Assembly (NCBI GenBank): GCA_011033025.1
Contig: WFMF01000022.1
Span: 434,001-498,000, forward strand
Source of the DNA: Beroe forskalii
Lineage: Eukaryota; Ctenophora; Nuda; Beroida; Beroidae
Direction of reading: 5' to 3'
DNA length: 64,000 bases
Numbering within the stretch: position 1 is the first letter of the stretch; each line of letters opens with the position of its first letter. Positions 59,822-64,000 of this stretch are shown here, one piece after another. The notes beneath the pieces are model-generated. The model made no database searches. It was not told where the DNA came from and saw nothing but the letters and a program-made list of their open reading frames with translations. The position numbers were made by a program, and so were the translations under genes.

Positions 59822-61448
59822 GGGCCGGATTACACAATTTTCGTGTTAGGTCGACCTAAGAGGCCCTAAGTTTAAGGAGGAGCTCTAAGGCCCGTATTCA
59901 CCAATCGAAAAGTTCATACTTAAACGGCCTTGTAAGGGTGAGCTCATCCTTAAAGTGGAGTTAAGTGGCAGCTTCCGTTTTCGTATTCACCAAATCTGTG
60001 TTTAAGTGTGAGGTCATACTTGTTACTTTAACTTAAAGTACGACCTTTAAAAATTAAAAAATTGGTATTCACCAAATTAAATTGGGATCAGGTGGCACTT
60101 TAGCTCGTCCTTAAACCGGCTTTTTGTAAGGTACCTCAACGTCAACCTTTAACTTACGACCTGCCACTTTAACTTAAAAAAAGTGGGAGGTCGCACTGAA
60201 AAATTAAGTCCGAGATTTCATCGTTTTGGCGAATACGACTTTTGTTTAAGTGGCAACTTTAAAACTGATACTTTAATGTGCTACTTTAATTCGTCCTTAA
60301 AGTTCCCACTTAACGCAAATTTGGTGAATATGGGCCTAAGGAGCACCTCCTGAAGGTCCTCCTTTAGCGAAATTGGTATTACCCAATTCGTAAAGGTCGA
60401 CCTAAACCGTAAAGGAGGAGGTCGTCCTCAAACGCTAAGGAGCATCTTAGGAGCAGCTCCTCCTTTGACACTTTCTGCGATTACCCAAATTGAAAGGAGG
60501 AGATCCTCCTTAAATGTTAAGGAGCAGGTCGTAAAGGAGCAGCTCACTTAAGGAGCAGCTCCATATATGGTAGAGACTACCATATAAGGAAAGTCATATG
60601 GAAGTGAAATTAAATTTAGAAATTAGATGCAGATTGAATCTGTTAGCAAATGCAATTATAGATGGGTTTGAATGAGCTCGGTGCCAGTGAAATGGAGTTC
60701 ACTGCTGTAAGTAAATATCTTGCAATGATAGCAGATAGGGCTCGTTGAAAAATAAACATGCCTTATCAGTCAATCAAACACAGTTGCTAGATAATTGACT
60801 TTTTTCAATTTGATTGATTGAAGCCCACGGTGGGGCACTCACACAGTTCCCAAAAGCATGAGAGCTATCACTGCCCGCTCTGTTTACCCTCATTCTTGAA
60901 TTAAAATTGAATATAATTGAAAATTTTGGATACAAATTCCAGAGGTTATTATCGGATCTACCGTTTATGAATTTTAACGTTTACGAATTCCAATGAAACA
61001 TAACACATTATGGAGGTAAATTGTTAAAAGATTTTGGCTGCTTTTGCTTTTTGAACCGATCACAAGAGGACTACAAACTCGGCTAACAGCAAATTGAATC
61101 AATGAATCATTGATATTTATCTGCTCTCTTTTGACAACGATGTTACTCCATATTATTATCACATATAACGTGTGGTTTAAGGAGCACCTACTGGTTTTAA
61201 GGACGAGCTGGAGGTACCTTAAAAATTCGCTGTTTAAGGAGCAGCTAAAGGACCAACTTAAGGACGAGGTGGATTGGGTAATACCGATTTTTCGGGAATT
61301 TTAAGGTCGACCTAACTCGCTAAGGAGCACCTTAAAATCGCCTCAAAGGAGCACATTGGGTAATACGGAATTTTAAGGTGGACCTTAAACTGCAGTTTGG
61401 GCCGTTTTAAGGAGCACCTAGGGCTAAAGGTCGACCTTAAACGGTTGT
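59822..61448. mobile_element. Harbinger-like TIR element, copy 1 (right end damaged)
   Basis: Starts GGGCCGGATTACACAA after TTA and matches copy 2 (61474-62660) almost throughout, but its right end stops at CGGTTGT and lacks the terminal TGTAATCCGGCCC. It is interrupted by a 448-bp nested element (59889-60336). Both arms are filled with TTAAGGAGCACCT, AAGGTCGACCT and AAGGAGCAGCT words. Confidence 0.85.
59889..60336. mobile_element. Nested MITE with TAA target duplication
   Basis: GGCCCGTATTCACCAA and, inverted, GGCCCATATTCACCAAAT are the ends, with TAA on both sides (59886-59888, 60337-60339). Copy 2 of the host element has the unoccupied site GCTCTAAGGAGCACC at about 61541, which proves insertion and the 3-bp duplication. 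Internal TTCACCAAAT words repeat. A TAA duplication suits PIF/Harbinger. Confidence 0.92.
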
Positions 61449-61473
61449 ACCCTAAGTCTATGCAGACGCCTTA

Positions 61474-62660
61474 GGGCCGGATTACACAATTTTCGTGTTA
61501 GGTCGACCTAAGAGGCCCTAAGTTTAAGGAGGAGCTCTAAGGAGCACCTCCTGTAGGTCCTCCTTTAGCGAAATTGGTATTACCCAATTCGTAAAGGTCG
61601 ACCTAAACCGTAAAGGAGGAGGTCGTCCTCAAACGCTAAGGAGCATCTTAGGAGCAGCTCCTCCTTTGACACTTTCTGCGATTACCCAAATTGAAAGGAG
61701 GAGATCCTCCTTAAATGTTAAGGAGCAGGTCGTAAAGGAGCAGCTCACTTAAGGAGCAGCTCCATATATGGTAGAGACTACCATATAAGGAAAGTCATAT
61801 GGAAGTGAAATTAAATTTAGAAATTAGATGCAGATTGAATCTGTTAGCAAATGCAATTATAGATGGGTTTGAATGTGCTCGGTGCCAGTGTAATGGAGTT
61901 CACTGCTGGAGAGTAAATACTTGCAATGATGGGGCTCTTGCCTCGTTAAAAAATAAACATACCTATCAGTCAATCAAACACAGTTGCTGGATAATTGGCT
62001 TTTTTCAATTTGATTGATTGATGCCCACGGTGGGGCACTCACACAGATCCCAAAAGCATGAGAGCTATCACTGCCCGCTCTGTTTACCCTCATTGTTGAA
62101 TTGAAATTGAATATAATTGAAAATTTTGGATACAAATTCCAGAGGTTATCATTTGATCTACCGTTTATGAATTTTACCGTTTACGAATTCAAATGAAACA
62201 TACCACATTATGGAGGTAAATTGTTAAAAGATTTTGGCTGCTTTTGCTTTTTGAACCGATCACAAGAGGTCTACAAACTCAGCTAACAGCAAATTGAATC
62301 AATGAATCACTGAAATTTATCTGCTCTCTTTTGACAACGATGTTACTCCATATTATTATCACATATAACGTGTGGTTTAAGGAGCACCTACTGGTTTTAA
62401 GGACGAGCTGGAGGTACCTTAAAAATTCGCTGTTTGAGGAGCAGCTAAAGGACCAACTTAAGGACGAGGTGGATTGGGTAATACCGATTTTTCGGGAATT
62501 TTAAGGTCGACCTAACTCGCTAAGGAGCACCTTAAAATCGCCTCAAAGGAGCACATTGGGTAATACGGAATTTTAAGGTGGACCTTAAACTGCAGTTTGG
62601 GCCGTTTTAAGGAGCACCTAGGGCTAAAGGTCGACCTTAAACGGTTGTGTAATCCGGCCC
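61474..62660. mobile_element. Harbinger-like TIR element, copy 2 (intact ends)
   Basis: GGGCCGGATTACACAA ... TTGTGTAATCCGGCCC flanked by TTA on both sides (61471-61473, 62661-62663), 1,187 bp. The 3-bp TTA duplication and GGGC ends fit PIF/Harbinger. A central ORF of 72 codons at 61799 (MEVKLNLEIRCRLNLLANAI...) is broken in copy 1 and has no known domain. Confidence 0.88.
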
Positions 62661-62663
62661 TTA

Positions 62664-64000
62664 TTGAGCTACCCTGTGAAATACAAGTGCAACACACCGC
62701 TCCCTCATACGTCATGCTCAACTGAAACACCAGCTGCTTTATACCATTGCAATGTGTGGTATTACACACTTTGTATGTGTGAAGTGAGATAAGTTACGAG
62801 AATCTTTGATAATTCGCAGGACACGCCGATACTTCGTCATCAGAGTTGTTGATGACGAAGAGTTAAAAGGAGGAGCTGGTTAAGTTGTGTGTAAAGAGAG
62901 GGAAAATAACGAGATTATGGGAGAGGAGGGTCGGAGTGAGGCCATAGATAAGAAATAATATTCGCTTCGGTTTTTGAGTGCAAAATTACCGGCTTAGAAT
63001 ACAAATTACGTTTATTGTGTTTTTTTGTATAATGAGGAATTGGCCCGGCAGGTCCAGGGTTAGATTCAGACGCTTTGTAAATTACGTAGCCGAATTCTGT
63101 TTTCCTGACTACAAATCCATAACATTATTACAAATCGGAGATTTTGCTTTTCATTTTGATAAATATCGGTTTGGATAATTGGATTATCTGAATTAATGGT
63201 CAGTATCTACAGTAAACTTTTCCCAGTTGAGAGTGAGGCCTCTACTTACAAGCCTCGCAAACATCCGCTCATAACGCACAGTTCAAGGGTGATTTGAGAG
63301 TGTGCTGAATACCGGACAGACTGGAATTGAAGGATTTAGGATGTTTGTGTAGCTTGATCAAGGAAATAGTACAACACTTGATTATATTGTTTCAGTTATC
63401 AGGTGATGGTGTACACATTACTCTTATCGCGATTATTACGAGAATATTATGCTTAGATTGAACGGTAAGATTGAACACATGGTATAGAGCATACTATGAA
63501 GATTTGAGGAGTGATTAATTTCCTCTCTTGACTTGGTTGTCTTGGTACAAGGTAAACAATCATGGTGGTCTTCTCTGGCAATCAATTTCGTCGGTCGACG
63601 ACTTCTTCCCAAATTTGATTGCATACAGAAGCATGACCTCTGTTGTCTGCTGAGGTCAATGAACAGTGTGTGCCTAAAATTGTTTGTGCTAAAATTGCCT
63701 AAAATTGTTTGTACTCGCATATATACATTTACATAGCTAAAATCCTAAGAAGAAGCCCGTACACGGGAACGTCATTTCTATACACAGTGGTACACAAGGT
63801 GATTTAGTTTCAGATGTCACACACCCCATGACACCGGATGACACATGAGATCATTTTTGGTTTTGGCTTAAACTAGAACCACTTTGTTGCTACCAGAGAA
63901 TTGAATTTCTTCAGTGTGGTTTAACGGGTTATGAATTTGTGCATTCACATTATTATCATTACATCATCAGAATCTTACGAAAATACTGTGTCTAGTTCAC
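62664..64000. other. No gene seen
   Basis: AT-rich, with a palindrome-like ATCAATTTCGTCGGTCGACGACTT-type hairpin near 63583. No glypican N-terminal exon was recognised. Confidence 0.4.

Noticed and set aside
61799-62017. 72-codon ORF inside the Harbinger-like element as a transposase remnant
   Set aside because: No recognisable DDE or Myb-like motif, and broken in the sister copy.

Overview
This looks like nuclear DNA of an invertebrate animal. It is AT-rich and intron-bearing, it carries animal gene families (glypican, PRPF3, a KSP-rich ciliary/microtubule-type protein), and it is full of short inverted-repeat transposons, satellites and a dead LINE. No bacterial operon, rRNA or functional tRNA is visible. 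I cannot name the species. Coordinates come from reading by eye, so splice junctions are predictions.

Layout. 0.6-2.4 kb (-): decayed non-LTR reverse transcriptase. 2.5-7.6 kb (-): two tandem paralogues of a small secreted CAP-like protein, duplicated together with their 3' flanks. 7.6-18.5 kb: a transposon-rich stretch with no convincing gene. It holds two long palindromes, a ~1 kb hairpin-rich terminal-inverted-repeat (TIR) element, a tRNA-derived SINE, and a 1.4 kb TIR element with a perfect 8-bp target duplication. 18.6-19.0 kb (+): a FAAP24-like helix-hairpin-helix ORF. 23.4-24.2 kb (-): a weakly supported two-exon gene.

26.9-37.3 kb (+): PRPF3, the U4/U6 snRNP protein PRP3, readable in at least 13 exons. 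Its exon 10 (35129-35342) is the most striking feature of the window. The exon's 3' splice site and first 42 nt are repeated as 46 copies of a 63-bp unit filling the upstream intron. The exon's end and 5' splice site are repeated as 18 copies of a 48-bp unit in the downstream intron. The 63-bp array keeps the gene's frame, so use of an upstream acceptor would add multiples of 21 residues.

38.0-38.9 kb (-): a KSP-rich single-exon protein with SEYQ-like ends. 40.0-40.4 kb (+): a two-exon 99-residue protein. 43.6-59.2 kb (-): the C-terminal half of a glypican in six exons, ending in a GPI-anchor signal. Two adjacent glypican exons look like an internal duplication. One glypican intron is mostly a 1.4 kb array of 12/14-mers, and another, 12.5 kb long, holds several satellites and MITEs. 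57.6-62.7 kb: hAT-like and Harbinger-like non-autonomous elements, including a nested insertion whose empty site is preserved in the neighbouring copy.

The genes have no evident shared pathway. What unites the window is repeat activity that repeatedly reaches exon and splice-site boundaries.
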